DNA of 40,044 nt, taken from Anaerolineae bacterium. Lineage in GTDB: Bacteria; Chloroflexota; Anaerolineae; Aggregatilineales; Phototrophicaceae. Positions 17,568 to 25,683 of this stretch are shown here, piece by piece (the stretch's first letter is position 1; every line of letters starts with the position of its first letter). Where the stretch lies: NCBI GenBank assembly GCA_022843745.1, contig JALHNB010000059.1, positions 1 to 40,044 on the forward strand, written 5' to 3'. The notes under the pieces were generated by a model. It saw only the letters and a list, made by a program, of their open reading frames with translations. It had not been told where the DNA came from and ran no database searches. The translations under genes and the position numbers were made by a program.

Positions 17568-18659
17568 CTACATCACACCCGCATACGACTTCGCGGTCAT
17601 CGGCTGAAAATCGCCGAGATAGCCCTGCACGGCCAGTAATTCTGCGTTCAGGATGCTGCACCCGGCTGCGCCACGAATCGTGTTGTGCGAAAGGGCGACA
17701 AATTTATAGCCCAGCAGCGGACATTCGCGTAAACGCCCTATCGAAGTCGTCATGCCTTTGCCCGCATTACGATCCCGACGTGTCTGCGGACGATCAATTT
17801 GCGGTAAATATTCGACTGGATGCAGCGGCGCACTCGGTAGTTGCGGCACTGGCTCTGGCCCTCGGAACGCTTCCCATGCCGCCAGAATTGCGTCAAAATC
17901 CGGTTTTTCGGCCAATTCAATCGATACATTGACGATATGCCCATCGACGACAGGCACACGATTGCAGGAAGCGCCGACGATTGCGGGCAGCCATGTGATC
18001 TGTTCGCCATTCATGCGACCCAGCATTTTCAACGGTTCAGTTTCCAACTTGCCTTCGTCGCCGCTGACATATGGCACAATATTGTCGAGAATATCCAATG
18101 ATGCAACGCCGGGATAGCCTGCCCCACTCACGGCCTGCGCACTCACGACGTGAATTTTGGTCACACCAAATTGGCGCAGCGGAGCGAGTGCCATCACAAC
18201 AGGCATCGCCGTGCAATTCGAATTTGCGACCAGTGCGCCGGATGTCCACCCACGTTTACGACGCTGCACGTCAATCAACTGAATATGGTCAGCGTTGGCT
18301 TCTGGCAGCAGCAGCGGCACATCCTCGACCATACGATTCGCCCCGGCGTTAGTGCAAACCACATGCCCGGCAGCAGCCAATTCAAATTCGCGGGTTTCGG
18401 CGGCTTCTTTGGGCAGCGCCGAAAAAATCAGTGGTGAGTCGAACGAATCATCCAATGACTTAACGGTCAGATTTTTAACAGATTCGGGTGGGTTGCCATC
18501 AATCACCCAGTTCACCATCTCGCCATAGGGACGACCTGCGCTCCGGCTTGAACCAATGACCTCTGCTACCTGAAACCAAGGGTGATTTTCGAGCAGTTCG
18601 ATAAATCGTTGTCCAACTGCGCCTGTCGCGCCCAGGACTGCTACATCCAGTTTTCGCAC
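17568..18659 (-). CDS. asd: Aspartate-semialdehyde dehydrogenase
   Basis: The enzyme reduces aspartyl phosphate to aspartate semialdehyde, the branch step to Lys, Thr, Met and diaminopimelate. 363 residues, the longer class related to archaeal and fungal enzymes. The Rossmann motif is VLGATGAVGQRF (8-19). Catalytic Cys149 lies in ANSNCTAMPV, and the histidine region is GASCNRVPVVDGH. GTG 18659 is preceded by AGGAG at 18668-18672, which sits over the end of pheA. The two are adjacent and probably cotranscribed. A second copy of a diagnostic tail, GKGMTTSIGRLRECP, is normal for this class. Confidence 0.95.
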   Translation of the reverse strand: MRKLDVAVLGATGAVGQRFIELLENHPWFQVAEVIGSSRSAGRPYGEMVNWVIDGNPPESVKNLTVKSLDDSFDSPLIFSALPKEAAETREFELAAAGHVVCTNAGANRMVEDVPLLLPEANADHIQLIDVQRRKRGWTSGALVANSNCTAMPVVMALAPLRQFGVTKIHVVSAQAVSGAGYPGVASLDILDNIVPYVSGDEGKLETEPLKMLGRMNGEQITWLPAIVGASCNRVPVVDGHIVNVSIELAEKPDFDAILAAWEAFRGPEPVPQLPSAPLHPVEYLPQIDRPQTRRDRNAGKGMTTSIGRLRECPLLGYKFVALSHNTIRGAAGCSILNAELLAVQGYLGDFQPMTAKSYAGVM

Positions 18660-18670
18660 GTTTTTCTCTC

Positions 18671-19513
18671 CTAAATTCCGACGGATTCACGTCCCGTTTT
18701 AATCGCGGGATAAGAGCCTAGCATTTTGACAAACGACGCTCGCTGTAACAGCCGTGCCAACGCCTCCTGGCAAACCGGGTCTTGCCAGTGCCCCTCAAAG
18801 TCCAGATAAAACACAGGCTCCCAGGGGCGATTGCGGCGGGGGCGCGATTCGATCTTTGTTAAATTCAGCCCACGCAGCGCAAATTCACCCAGGCAGTGAT
18901 ACAACGCGGCAGGTGTATGGCGCGTAGCAAAAACCAGCGACGTTTTATTATATTCACCCTTTGGCGGGTCATCGTGTCCCAAGACGAAGAAGCGCGTAAA
19001 ATTAAACGGGACATCTTCAATTTCAGTTTGCAGAATATCAAGATTATAGAGTTTCCCGGCCATTTCGCTGGCAATCGCACCCGTATGAGGTACGGGTTCA
19101 GCCGCCAGATCGTGCGCCGATCCAGCCGTATCATGCCAGGGTATCGGCTCGATGCCATTACGTTTCAAAAACCCGGCACACTGGGCAAGCGCCTGTGGAT
19201 GTGAGCGTACATACTTTATATCTTCTAGTGCTGTCCCATGCGGCACCATCAGCGCGTGATGCACGTGGACAATAACCTCGGCCTGAATCCGAAAATCTGA
19301 ATCCATTAATAATTCATAGGCCTGATTCACAGCGCCAGCCAGAGCATTTTCGACAGGCACCATCGCATAAGTAACTTTCTGCGACTCTAAAACCGAGAAT
19401 AGATCACTGATGACCGGACAGGGGTAAACATCAACAGTATCGCCAAAATGTTGGCGGATAGCCTGCTCGGAATAAGCCCCCTGTACGCCCTGAAAGGCGA
19501 CGACATTTCGCAA
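18671..19513 (-). CDS. pheA: Prephenate dehydratase with C-terminal ACT domain
   Basis: This enzyme turns prephenate into phenylpyruvate, the committed step of phenylalanine synthesis. From TTG 19513 it has 280 residues: catalytic domain about 1-180, beginning RNVVAFQGVQGAYSEQA and including NFTRFFVLG with the TRF motif, then an ACT regulatory domain about 190-265 containing LTKIESRP, the classical Phe-binding ESRP site. GAGGAG (19523-19528) at 9 bases fixes the start; a longer frame to 19621 would begin inside the promoter and is rejected. No chorismate mutase domain is fused. The asd gene follows after 11 bases. A hairpin with T-run lies directly before the ribosome binding site. Confidence 0.93.
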   Translation of the reverse strand: MRNVVAFQGVQGAYSEQAIRQHFGDTVDVYPCPVISDLFSVLESQKVTYAMVPVENALAGAVNQAYELLMDSDFRIQAEVIVHVHHALMVPHGTALEDIKYVRSHPQALAQCAGFLKRNGIEPIPWHDTAGSAHDLAAEPVPHTGAIASEMAGKLYNLDILQTEIEDVPFNFTRFFVLGHDDPPKGEYNKTSLVFATRHTPAALYHCLGEFALRGLNLTKIESRPRRNRPWEPVFYLDFEGHWQDPVCQEALARLLQRASFVKMLGSYPAIKTGRESVGI

Positions 19514-19528
19514 AATAAACAGCTCCTC

Positions 19529-19564
19529 AAAAAAGAAAAACGTGGACACAAACTTCCACGCTTC
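19529..19564 (-). promoter_or_regulatory. Terminator-like hairpin in the pheA leader (candidate attenuator)
   Basis: On the minus strand, CGTGGA (19560-19555) pairs with TCCACG (19546-19541) around an 8-base loop, extendable by four A-U or G-U pairs. It is followed at once by TTTTTCTTTTTT (19540-19529). This is an intrinsic-terminator shape located only about 25-45 bases after the predicted transcription start and right before the ribosome binding site. It lies in untranslated leader, so it can stop pheA-asd transcription; how it is controlled is not visible. Confidence 0.6.
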
Positions 19565-19591
19565 AGGGGTTGAATTGTTGAATAAGGCGTT

Positions 19592-19621
19592 ATCGTAGCA
19601 CAGAATATTCAGCCAAGTCAA
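19592..19621 (-). promoter_or_regulatory. Promoter of pheA-asd
   Basis: Read on the minus strand: TTGACT (19621-19616), an 18-base spacer, TACGAT (19597-19592). The predicted transcript starts near 19585, giving a leader of about 70 bases before the TTG at 19513. Confidence 0.7.
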
Positions 19622-19659
19622 CTCATTTTCAAACCGCTAATACCCCAGATTGGCGCTAG

Positions 19660-19690
19660 TTGGTCATACAGTCGTCTGATAAAGTATAAA
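19660..19690 (+). promoter_or_regulatory. Promoter candidate of the ABC exporter operon
   Basis: TTGGTC (19660-19665), a 19-base spacer, TATAAA (19685-19690). An AAGGAAAGG ribosome binding region (19703-19711) precedes GTG 19721. Confidence 0.4.
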
Positions 19691-19720
19691 AACGGTTTCA
19701 CAAAGGAAAGGTTCTGATAA

Positions 19721-21478
19721 GTGACAGATCAAACCCATCCTACCCATGAGGCGGACCTCAAATGGCTGTGGCATTTCATTATGCTGCACCGCATCGCTGC
19801 TGCCGGATCAATTCTGACAGGTGTGCTGGGAGGTATCACCTCAGCAATAGAACCTTATTTGATCGGTGTCATCATCGATCACATCAGTAACAACGTCAAT
19901 CTCGATCAGATTGTTCATGATATTGTCCTGCTGATTGGCTTCTCGATTGTTACCGTCATCGCGTTCTTCGGTCAGCGAATTTTTAGCGGGCAGGTCGCTT
20001 ATGCCGTGAATTTCGACATCCGCCGCACACTGTTTGACAATCTCATTACGCTTGAGCAGTCCTTTTACCAGCGCTACCAGACGGGAGATCTTATATCCCG
20101 CATGTACAGCGATCTGGATATGATCTGGCGCTTGCTGGCAATTGCGTTCAATCGTTTTGGCAGTGCTCTGCTCACCCTGATCGTCACTTTTGTTCTGCTC
20201 GGTGCGATCAATATCCCACTGACCCTGGTTACATTTTTCGTTCTCACTGTCTCCACTGCTTTTCAAATTCGCGCAGGGTTGGCATTAGCGCCTATGTTTG
20301 AAAAAGTACAGGATCAGGCAGGCGCTATTTCCGCACTGGTACAGGACTCGGTAAGCGGTATTCAGACGATCAAGACTTTTGGGCGCGAAGCTGGAGTCGC
20401 GGAAAAATTCCGCGAAGAAAATAACGAATATCGCCGCCGCTGGCTCTTCTTCAAGCGACGAAACGAGCCAGTGGGTATGCTGCCGAACATGATTAGCCAG
20501 CTTACCGCCGGAATTGTGGTACTATTTGGTGGAATCATGACGCTGCAAGGCTCGATCACACTGGGTAATTTCACACAGTTTTTGATCTACCTCTCGCTCA
20601 TCAGCAACGTTTTGCTCCAGCTAGGCACGATCTATCAGCGTTATCAGCAAACACGCGGTGCGCTCACCCGGCTGTCTCCGTTGTTGCAGGATGCCAATAT
20701 CACGAATCATCCCCAATCGCGGCCTATGCCAAACCCACGCGGTGACATCACCTATGAAAATGTCAGTATTCAGGCAGATGGCACCTCGGTTTTGAGCAAT
20801 GTTTCACTGCATATTCCGGCGGGTTCGGTGGTGGCGTTTGTCGGCCCTACAGGGTGTGGCAAAACGCTGCTCGTTAATTTATTAGCACGTGTCCAAGACC
20901 CCTCCGAAGGTCGCATTCTGATTGATGGCGTAGACGTGCGCTCACTCGCGCTGGAAGATTTACGCCGTGCTATCGCCTATGTTCCACAGTCTACATTTCT
21001 TTTCAGCCGTCCGCTACATGAAAATGTGCGTATGGGCAAGCCTGACATTGAAGACGAAGAACTCAAAAGCGCTATCCACATTTCGCGTGTCAGCAACGAT
21101 CTCCCTCAGCTTCCACAAGGGCTGGATACGCTGGTCGGCGAAAAAGGCGTGATGCTCTCCGGTGGTCAAAAACAGCGTGTGGCGATTGCTCGTGCGATTG
21201 TGCGTGACCCGGCCATTCTCGTGCTGGATGATGCCTTATCGAGCGTGGATACCCAAACTGCCGCCGATATTCTTTCCGAACTGCGCGATGTCCTCAGTAC
21301 ACGCACCAGCTTAATTATCGCGCACCGAATCGCTACCGTAAAAGATGCCGATCACATTGTCGTGATGTCTGAAGGCCAGATTGTGGAACAGGGTACGCAC
21401 GTTGAACTGATCGCACAAGACGGACTCTATGCACGCATGGTCGAGCGTGAGTTAAGAGATGATGATGACCCAGAATAA
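19721..21478 (+). CDS. ABC exporter half-transporter, degenerate-site partner (BmrC/YheI-like)
   Basis: 585 residues: six transmembrane helices (about 20-320) fused to one nucleotide-binding domain. Walker A GPTGCGKT is near 373, signature LSGGQKQRV near 477. Walker B reads ILVLDDALSSVD near 500, with Asp in place of the catalytic Glu. Such Asp substitution is typical of the degenerate half of heterodimeric type IV exporters such as BmrC, LmrC or TM287. The next gene carries the complementary changes and overlaps this one by about 20 bases. GTG start after an AAGGAAAGG. Substrate unknown; drugs, lipids or peptides are possible. Confidence 0.93.
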   Translation: MTDQTHPTHEADLKWLWHFIMLHRIAAAGSILTGVLGGITSAIEPYLIGVIIDHISNNVNLDQIVHDIVLLIGFSIVTVIAFFGQRIFSGQVAYAVNFDIRRTLFDNLITLEQSFYQRYQTGDLISRMYSDLDMIWRLLAIAFNRFGSALLTLIVTFVLLGAINIPLTLVTFFVLTVSTAFQIRAGLALAPMFEKVQDQAGAISALVQDSVSGIQTIKTFGREAGVAEKFREENNEYRRRWLFFKRRNEPVGMLPNMISQLTAGIVVLFGGIMTLQGSITLGNFTQFLIYLSLISNVLLQLGTIYQRYQQTRGALTRLSPLLQDANITNHPQSRPMPNPRGDITYENVSIQADGTSVLSNVSLHIPAGSVVAFVGPTGCGKTLLVNLLARVQDPSEGRILIDGVDVRSLALEDLRRAIAYVPQSTFLFSRPLHENVRMGKPDIEDEELKSAIHISRVSNDLPQLPQGLDTLVGEKGVMLSGGQKQRVAIARAIVRDPAILVLDDALSSVDTQTAADILSELRDVLSTRTSLIIAHRIATVKDADHIVVMSEGQIVEQGTHVELIAQDGLYARMVERELRDDDDPE

Positions 21479-23297
21479 ACCAGAAAAACAACCGACGATA
21501 CCTGTACAAACTGAAGAAAAGGTCACAGATCGTTATCTGTTTTGGATGCTTGGGCATTTTCTGAGGCCCTATCTGGGGCAGATTATCGTCGTTTTCGTAT
21601 TGTTAATTGGTGTCTCCGGCTTATCGCTTGTCCTGCCTTACCTCATCCAGAGAGCCGTCGATGGGCCAATCACGGAGGGCAACCTGTCCGACTTGATCCC
21701 TTACGGTATCATTTACTTTGGAACGATTGTCCTGCTTTTCGCGTTTCGTTTTGCACACACCTATATGCTGCAAACCATCGGCCAGAACGCTCTGGTTGAT
21801 CTGCGGCAAACTCTATTTGAGCATTTCCTGCGCCAGGATATGCGCTTTTTCAATACCACCCCTGTCGGTCAGCTTGTCGCACGTATTTCCAACGATATTG
21901 ATGCCCTGACAGAACTGCTTTCAACGAGCATCGTTGTCGTAATCAGCAACATGATTACGCTGGTTGGCATCATCGCCGTGATGTTCATTCTCAACTGGCG
22001 ATTGGCCGTGCTTGGCCTGTGCGTCCTGCCGATTATGACGGTGGCGACGGTTTACTTTCGCATCAGAATTCGCCGCGCATCGAACACATTCCATAAAGTC
22101 GTCGGGGAATACCTGGCGTTCATCAACGAACAGTTTAACGGTATGCTGATCGTACAGCTTTTTGGACGGCAGGAAGTCAGCCGGGCAGAGTTCGATAAAA
22201 TCAATGTGGATTATCGCGATGTCCATATGAAGATGCGCGATTATTACACCTATTACGCCGCGATTTTGCAGATTTTGACCACAGTCGGGTTAGCCGTTGT
22301 GTTGTATGGCGGCGGTCAAGGGCTGCTGGCTGGATGGGCAACGCTGGGTATGCTGATCGCGTTCATCGAATATACGCGGCGCAGCTTTGACCCGATCTTG
22401 CAGCTTTCTGAGCAGTTTGCGCAAATTCAGACCGCGCTTTCGGCAGGTGAGCGTGTTGCGCGTATTCTGCGTGTTGAGCCAACAATCACCGAAAGCGCGA
22501 ACCCCCAGACGATTGAGGATTTCAAGCGATCGGTGACATTCGAAAATGTCGAATTCGGTTATGAACCTGGCAATCTGGTTCTACGCAACGTCAATTTTCA
22601 CATCGAACCGGGGCAGCGTGTCGCGATTGTCGGGGCGACAGGCGCGGGTAAAACATCGCTGGCAGGTCTATTGGCACGTTTCTATGATGTTAACTCAGGT
22701 CGTGTGTTGATCGATAATGTGGACATTCGCGAATTAAAGCTGTCCGATCTCCGCAAGTATGTCAATGTCGTGCCGCAATCGCCCTATTGTTTTAATGGCA
22801 CGATTGCCGACAATCTGCGCTTATTTGACCCCACAGTTACTCGCGAACAGATGATTGAAGCCGCAAAAGCAGCTTCCGCCGCGCCCTTCATAGAGCGACT
22901 ACCCGGCACTTACGATTATCAACTGCTGCCAGGTGGTGCGAATCTCTCGCATGGTCAGCGGCAGCTTCTTGCACTTGCCCGTGCACTTATCCATAGCCCG
23001 AACAGCATCCTTGTCCTTGATGAAGCCACCAGTAATATCGACACTGAAACTGAGGAGTTGATTCAGCTTGGCTTGCAGCATGTTTTACGCAACCGCACCA
23101 GTCTCATTATCGCCCACCGCCTGAGTACCGTGCGCGAGGCGGATCGAATTCTGGTGATGCAGCGCGGCCAAATCATCGAAGACGGCTCACACGATCAACT
23201 ACTGAAGCTGAACGGACTTTATGCACGGCTCTACCGCCGCCAGTTTGCGCAGATGGGCTTACAGCGCGAAGACGAAGCACTGCCTGTCTCACACTGA
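21459..23297 (+). CDS. ABC exporter half-transporter, catalytic partner (BmrD/YheH-like)
   Basis: 612 residues from the first of three consecutive ATGs (21459, 21462, 21465 are all possible). Transmembrane domain about 30-330, Walker A GATGAGKTSLAG near 391, signature LSHGQRQLL near 494 (second Gly replaced by His), Walker B ILVLDEATSNID near 518 with the catalytic Glu intact. It therefore supplies the working Walker B while its signature is altered, the mirror image of the preceding protein. Together they should form one catalytic and one degenerate ATP site. The 20-base overlap with the first gene suggests translational coupling. Confidence 0.93.
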   Translation: MMMTQNKPEKQPTIPVQTEEKVTDRYLFWMLGHFLRPYLGQIIVVFVLLIGVSGLSLVLPYLIQRAVDGPITEGNLSDLIPYGIIYFGTIVLLFAFRFAHTYMLQTIGQNALVDLRQTLFEHFLRQDMRFFNTTPVGQLVARISNDIDALTELLSTSIVVVISNMITLVGIIAVMFILNWRLAVLGLCVLPIMTVATVYFRIRIRRASNTFHKVVGEYLAFINEQFNGMLIVQLFGRQEVSRAEFDKINVDYRDVHMKMRDYYTYYAAILQILTTVGLAVVLYGGGQGLLAGWATLGMLIAFIEYTRRSFDPILQLSEQFAQIQTALSAGERVARILRVEPTITESANPQTIEDFKRSVTFENVEFGYEPGNLVLRNVNFHIEPGQRVAIVGATGAGKTSLAGLLARFYDVNSGRVLIDNVDIRELKLSDLRKYVNVVPQSPYCFNGTIADNLRLFDPTVTREQMIEAAKAASAAPFIERLPGTYDYQLLPGGANLSHGQRQLLALARALIHSPNSILVLDEATSNIDTETEELIQLGLQHVLRNRTSLIIAHRLSTVREADRILVMQRGQIIEDGSHDQLLKLNGLYARLYRRQFAQMGLQREDEALPVSH

Positions 23298-23334
23298 TGG
23301 AGGGGTTTACCGTGCCAAACCCTGTCGAAAAGGT

Positions 23335-24909
23335 CTATGACAAAATCAGCAGCCAATCGCCCTCTCCCGGCGTTTCATAATGCTGCGCATCAGGCGACAC
23401 CGCCTCTAGATACTGCCCGGTGCGTGGATTAAACCATCGGGCAGAAAGCCTCGTTTGCAGTTGATTGCTATCCAAAATAATCTGGCGATCTATCGGTACA
23501 TAAATCACGGCGAGATCATCCTCCTCGGATTGTGCGGCGGCGACATATCGCGCCTTCTCGGTTTCGCCAGGTTGAACCGCTAATAACGCTTGCGCCGGAC
23601 GCAGCCTCCACCATTCAATCGCACTGAAAAAATCCATAAGATGTACAAGTTGCTCCGCCGCAGGCATCACCAACGCCTGCTCCCAGGGCAGCGGAATCTG
23701 AGTAGCAGGATGATTCAGGGGCGGTGTCGTGCCGTCATCCCATCCCCAAACGCCATGCCCCCCATATGTGACCCCGGCAGTAGGCGAAACCAGCAAACTC
23801 CAATACATGGCACGGCGAACATCTAATGCCTCATGCCGTTTATTTTCTATAAACGAGGCGTGATGCTCATACGGCGGCTCAAGATTGATGACGGGTCGCG
23901 CGGGTGTTCGATCCCAACTGGTGGCAGGCGGGCCATTGACGAGCCACGTCTGAGATTTATTGCTACCGCCGTGACCACTCTGATAGCCGACAACATCCAT
24001 CCACATCTCATTCAGGAAATCATCGCCAATCCATATCTCGCCTGCTGGGTGCAAAATAACCGGCGCGTGGGGAGCATCGCCAAAAACAGCCCGCCCGATA
24101 CGTTTCCAGCGTTCGGCTTTTTCGCCGCGATAATCGGCATCCCCCGGCAAAATCCAGGTCACATGATGTGCGCCCCAACGCGCGACCATATACCGCACCA
24201 GCAAAATCGCCTGATCTTCCGGCAGCGAGAAGCCCGGATTTACATCATTGACATCCGGTGGCGACCACGCTGCTGCCCACAACAGCACAGGTACTGCCAG
24301 CAGACCCGCGCGATTAATCGCATCCATTTTTGTATCCAAGCGCTGAAAAAATGCCGCATTAATCTCGATCTGTTCGCGTCCAGTGTAAGCGGTTTGCCCT
24401 TCTATATCGCTGTACGCGGCGACCCATTGTGTTGTCACCCACTGCGCAGCATTAAATTTTTGTCGCACACGTTCGCGGAGATAATGTTCCCACTCCGGTT
24501 CTGTCGAGCGCATTGGCCCATTCCAGACGGTATCTGCCAGCCAGAAAAACGGCTTGCCGTCCGCGTGAACCAGATAGCGGCGATTATCGGATAGACGGAG
24601 CGGCCCATGCTGGTCGAAAATGGTCTGCCCGAAATTTTCTGCGCAGTCAAATTCTCCGATCTGCCCATGTAATCCTGTATTCTGCGCATCGGAACACTCC
24701 GTCTTGAATGTCCACGCACCTATTTCATCGGGCGAAAACCGCACCAGCCACGTCAATCCGCCATCCCAAAAGCCATCGACAGTGCGAGTCTGACCGGACG
24801 GCGACATAAAATGAATTTTCAAAACTGCTTGCTGTGCTGGATTCGAATAGTTGATGGCACTCGTAAAAACTTTTTCAAATCGTCCCCATTTTGCAATAAC
24901 ATTATCCAA
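23335..24909 (-). CDS. DUF5060/DUF4038 glycoside hydrolase, apiosidase-like (GH140-related)
   Basis: 524 residues from TTG 24909; GGAAGG at 24919-24924 is 9 bases upstream, inside the end of the GntR gene. Residues about 1-85 match the DUF5060 N-terminal beta domain (VDGFWDGGLTWLVRFSPDE). The barrel domain (about 100-430) carries DUF4038 landmarks: YLVHADGKPFFWLADTVW, HHVTWILPGDADY, VVGYQSGHGG, PVINLEPPYEHH and TYGGHGVWGWDDG. The C terminus (about 440-524) is a beta domain. DUF4038 includes GH140 apiosidases acting on rhamnogalacturonan II, but other specificities exist. No signal peptide is seen, so it is presumably cytoplasmic. It is coupled to the GntR gene, which ends 3 bases before it. 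Confidence 0.85.
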   Translation of the reverse strand: MDNVIAKWGRFEKVFTSAINYSNPAQQAVLKIHFMSPSGQTRTVDGFWDGGLTWLVRFSPDEIGAWTFKTECSDAQNTGLHGQIGEFDCAENFGQTIFDQHGPLRLSDNRRYLVHADGKPFFWLADTVWNGPMRSTEPEWEHYLRERVRQKFNAAQWVTTQWVAAYSDIEGQTAYTGREQIEINAAFFQRLDTKMDAINRAGLLAVPVLLWAAAWSPPDVNDVNPGFSLPEDQAILLVRYMVARWGAHHVTWILPGDADYRGEKAERWKRIGRAVFGDAPHAPVILHPAGEIWIGDDFLNEMWMDVVGYQSGHGGSNKSQTWLVNGPPATSWDRTPARPVINLEPPYEHHASFIENKRHEALDVRRAMYWSLLVSPTAGVTYGGHGVWGWDDGTTPPLNHPATQIPLPWEQALVMPAAEQLVHLMDFFSAIEWWRLRPAQALLAVQPGETEKARYVAAAQSEEDDLAVIYVPIDRQIILDSNQLQTRLSARWFNPRTGQYLEAVSPDAQHYETPGEGDWLLILS

Positions 24910-24911
24910 AA

Positions 24912-25589
24912 TTATTGACCTTCCATATGTTGCAGCGCTTCCACACAATTTCGCGCTACTCGCTCGTTTATCTGTCGGTTAATCCGGGTAACTTCTGCTG
25001 CGTCACCGCTTTGATACGAGCTTAAAATCGCTTCATGATCTTTCACGACTTGAGTCTCGTCATACTCTGGGTCAGCTTCGGCACGTATATAAAGCAGCGC
25101 GGCAATTTGTGCAACGATGCTGTTCCAACTTTGAATGAGCAGGTCATGCCCGGAAGCCTCAATCAGGTAACGATGAAAATTCATGTCGATGCTTCGAATG
25201 CCTTTTTTATCTTCCCTCTTGATCGCTGCGGCCTGTCTTTCAACCAACTGATAGAGATAGCTATAATCCTTCTCAGCGAGGCGATTTATCGAGATTTCGG
25301 CAGCCAGATTTTCCAGAGAGATACGCAGCGAAAAAATCTCGTGAATATCTTTTTCAGTAAATACGCGAACGAAATACCCTCGATTCGGCGCAAAAACAAC
25401 CAGACGTTCCCGTTCCAGCACAATCAGCGCCTCACGTACCGGAGTGCGGCTCACCCCAAGCTGTTTAGTCAATGCCATCTCTGTGACATGATCGTTCGGT
25501 TTTAAGCGTCCTTCAATAATCGCCGTGCGAACCTGATCGATAATCTGCTCCCGCAGCGTAATCGGACGTATCTCAGAGAAAATCGCCAT
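24912..25589 (-). CDS. GntR-family regulator, FadR/FCD subfamily
   Basis: 225 residues. The winged helix (about 8-75) includes LREQIIDQVRTAIIEGRLKP and LGVSRTPVREAL; the rest is an all-helical FCD domain with conserved acid and His positions (for example DMNFHRYLIEASGH), usually binding a metal and an organic acid or sugar-acid effector. The RBS AGGTGA precedes ATG 25589. A TGTATACA palindrome lies over its promoter, so autoregulation is likely. The downstream apiosidase-like gene is almost certainly in the same transcript, so sugar-dependent control of that enzyme is inferred. Confidence 0.92.
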   Translation of the reverse strand: MAIFSEIRPITLREQIIDQVRTAIIEGRLKPNDHVTEMALTKQLGVSRTPVREALIVLERERLVVFAPNRGYFVRVFTEKDIHEIFSLRISLENLAAEISINRLAEKDYSYLYQLVERQAAAIKREDKKGIRSIDMNFHRYLIEASGHDLLIQSWNSIVAQIAALLYIRAEADPEYDETQVVKDHEAILSSYQSGDAAEVTRINRQINERVARNCVEALQHMEGQ

Positions 25590-25619
25590 ATTCTATGTCA
25601 CCTGAAGCGCATTTTGTCT

Positions 25620-25648
25620 AATGTATACAATTTTACAATTTCTGTCAA
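25620..25648 (-). promoter_or_regulatory. Promoter with overlapping GntR-type operator
   Basis: Minus-strand TTGACA (25648-25643), 17-base spacer, TACATT (25625-25620). The palindrome TGTATACA (25622-25629) overlaps the -10 region; FadR-subfamily proteins often bind TTGTATACAA-like sites. Operator identity is inferred from form and position. Confidence 0.6.
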
Positions 25649-25683
25649 TTTAAGGTTAGTGCTGCTAATGCCTCACCTATCGA

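Noticed and set aside
19513-19585. T-box riboswitch before pheA
   Set aside because: The leader is only about 70 bases, with no stem I and no convincing T-box sequence.
19514-19621. Longer pheA product starting at TTG 19621
   Set aside because: That codon is part of the predicted -35 hexamer, and the extension reads through the hairpin; TTG 19513 has GAGGAG at 9 bases.
23298-23334. Terminator between ABC exporter and DUF4038 genes
   Set aside because: A weak GGGTTT/AAACCC pairing exists but with no T-run on either strand, so it is not annotated.
23833-24594. 253-codon plus-strand frame opposite the DUF4038 gene
   Set aside because: It is a shadow of a well-matched glycosidase gene, with no motif of its own.
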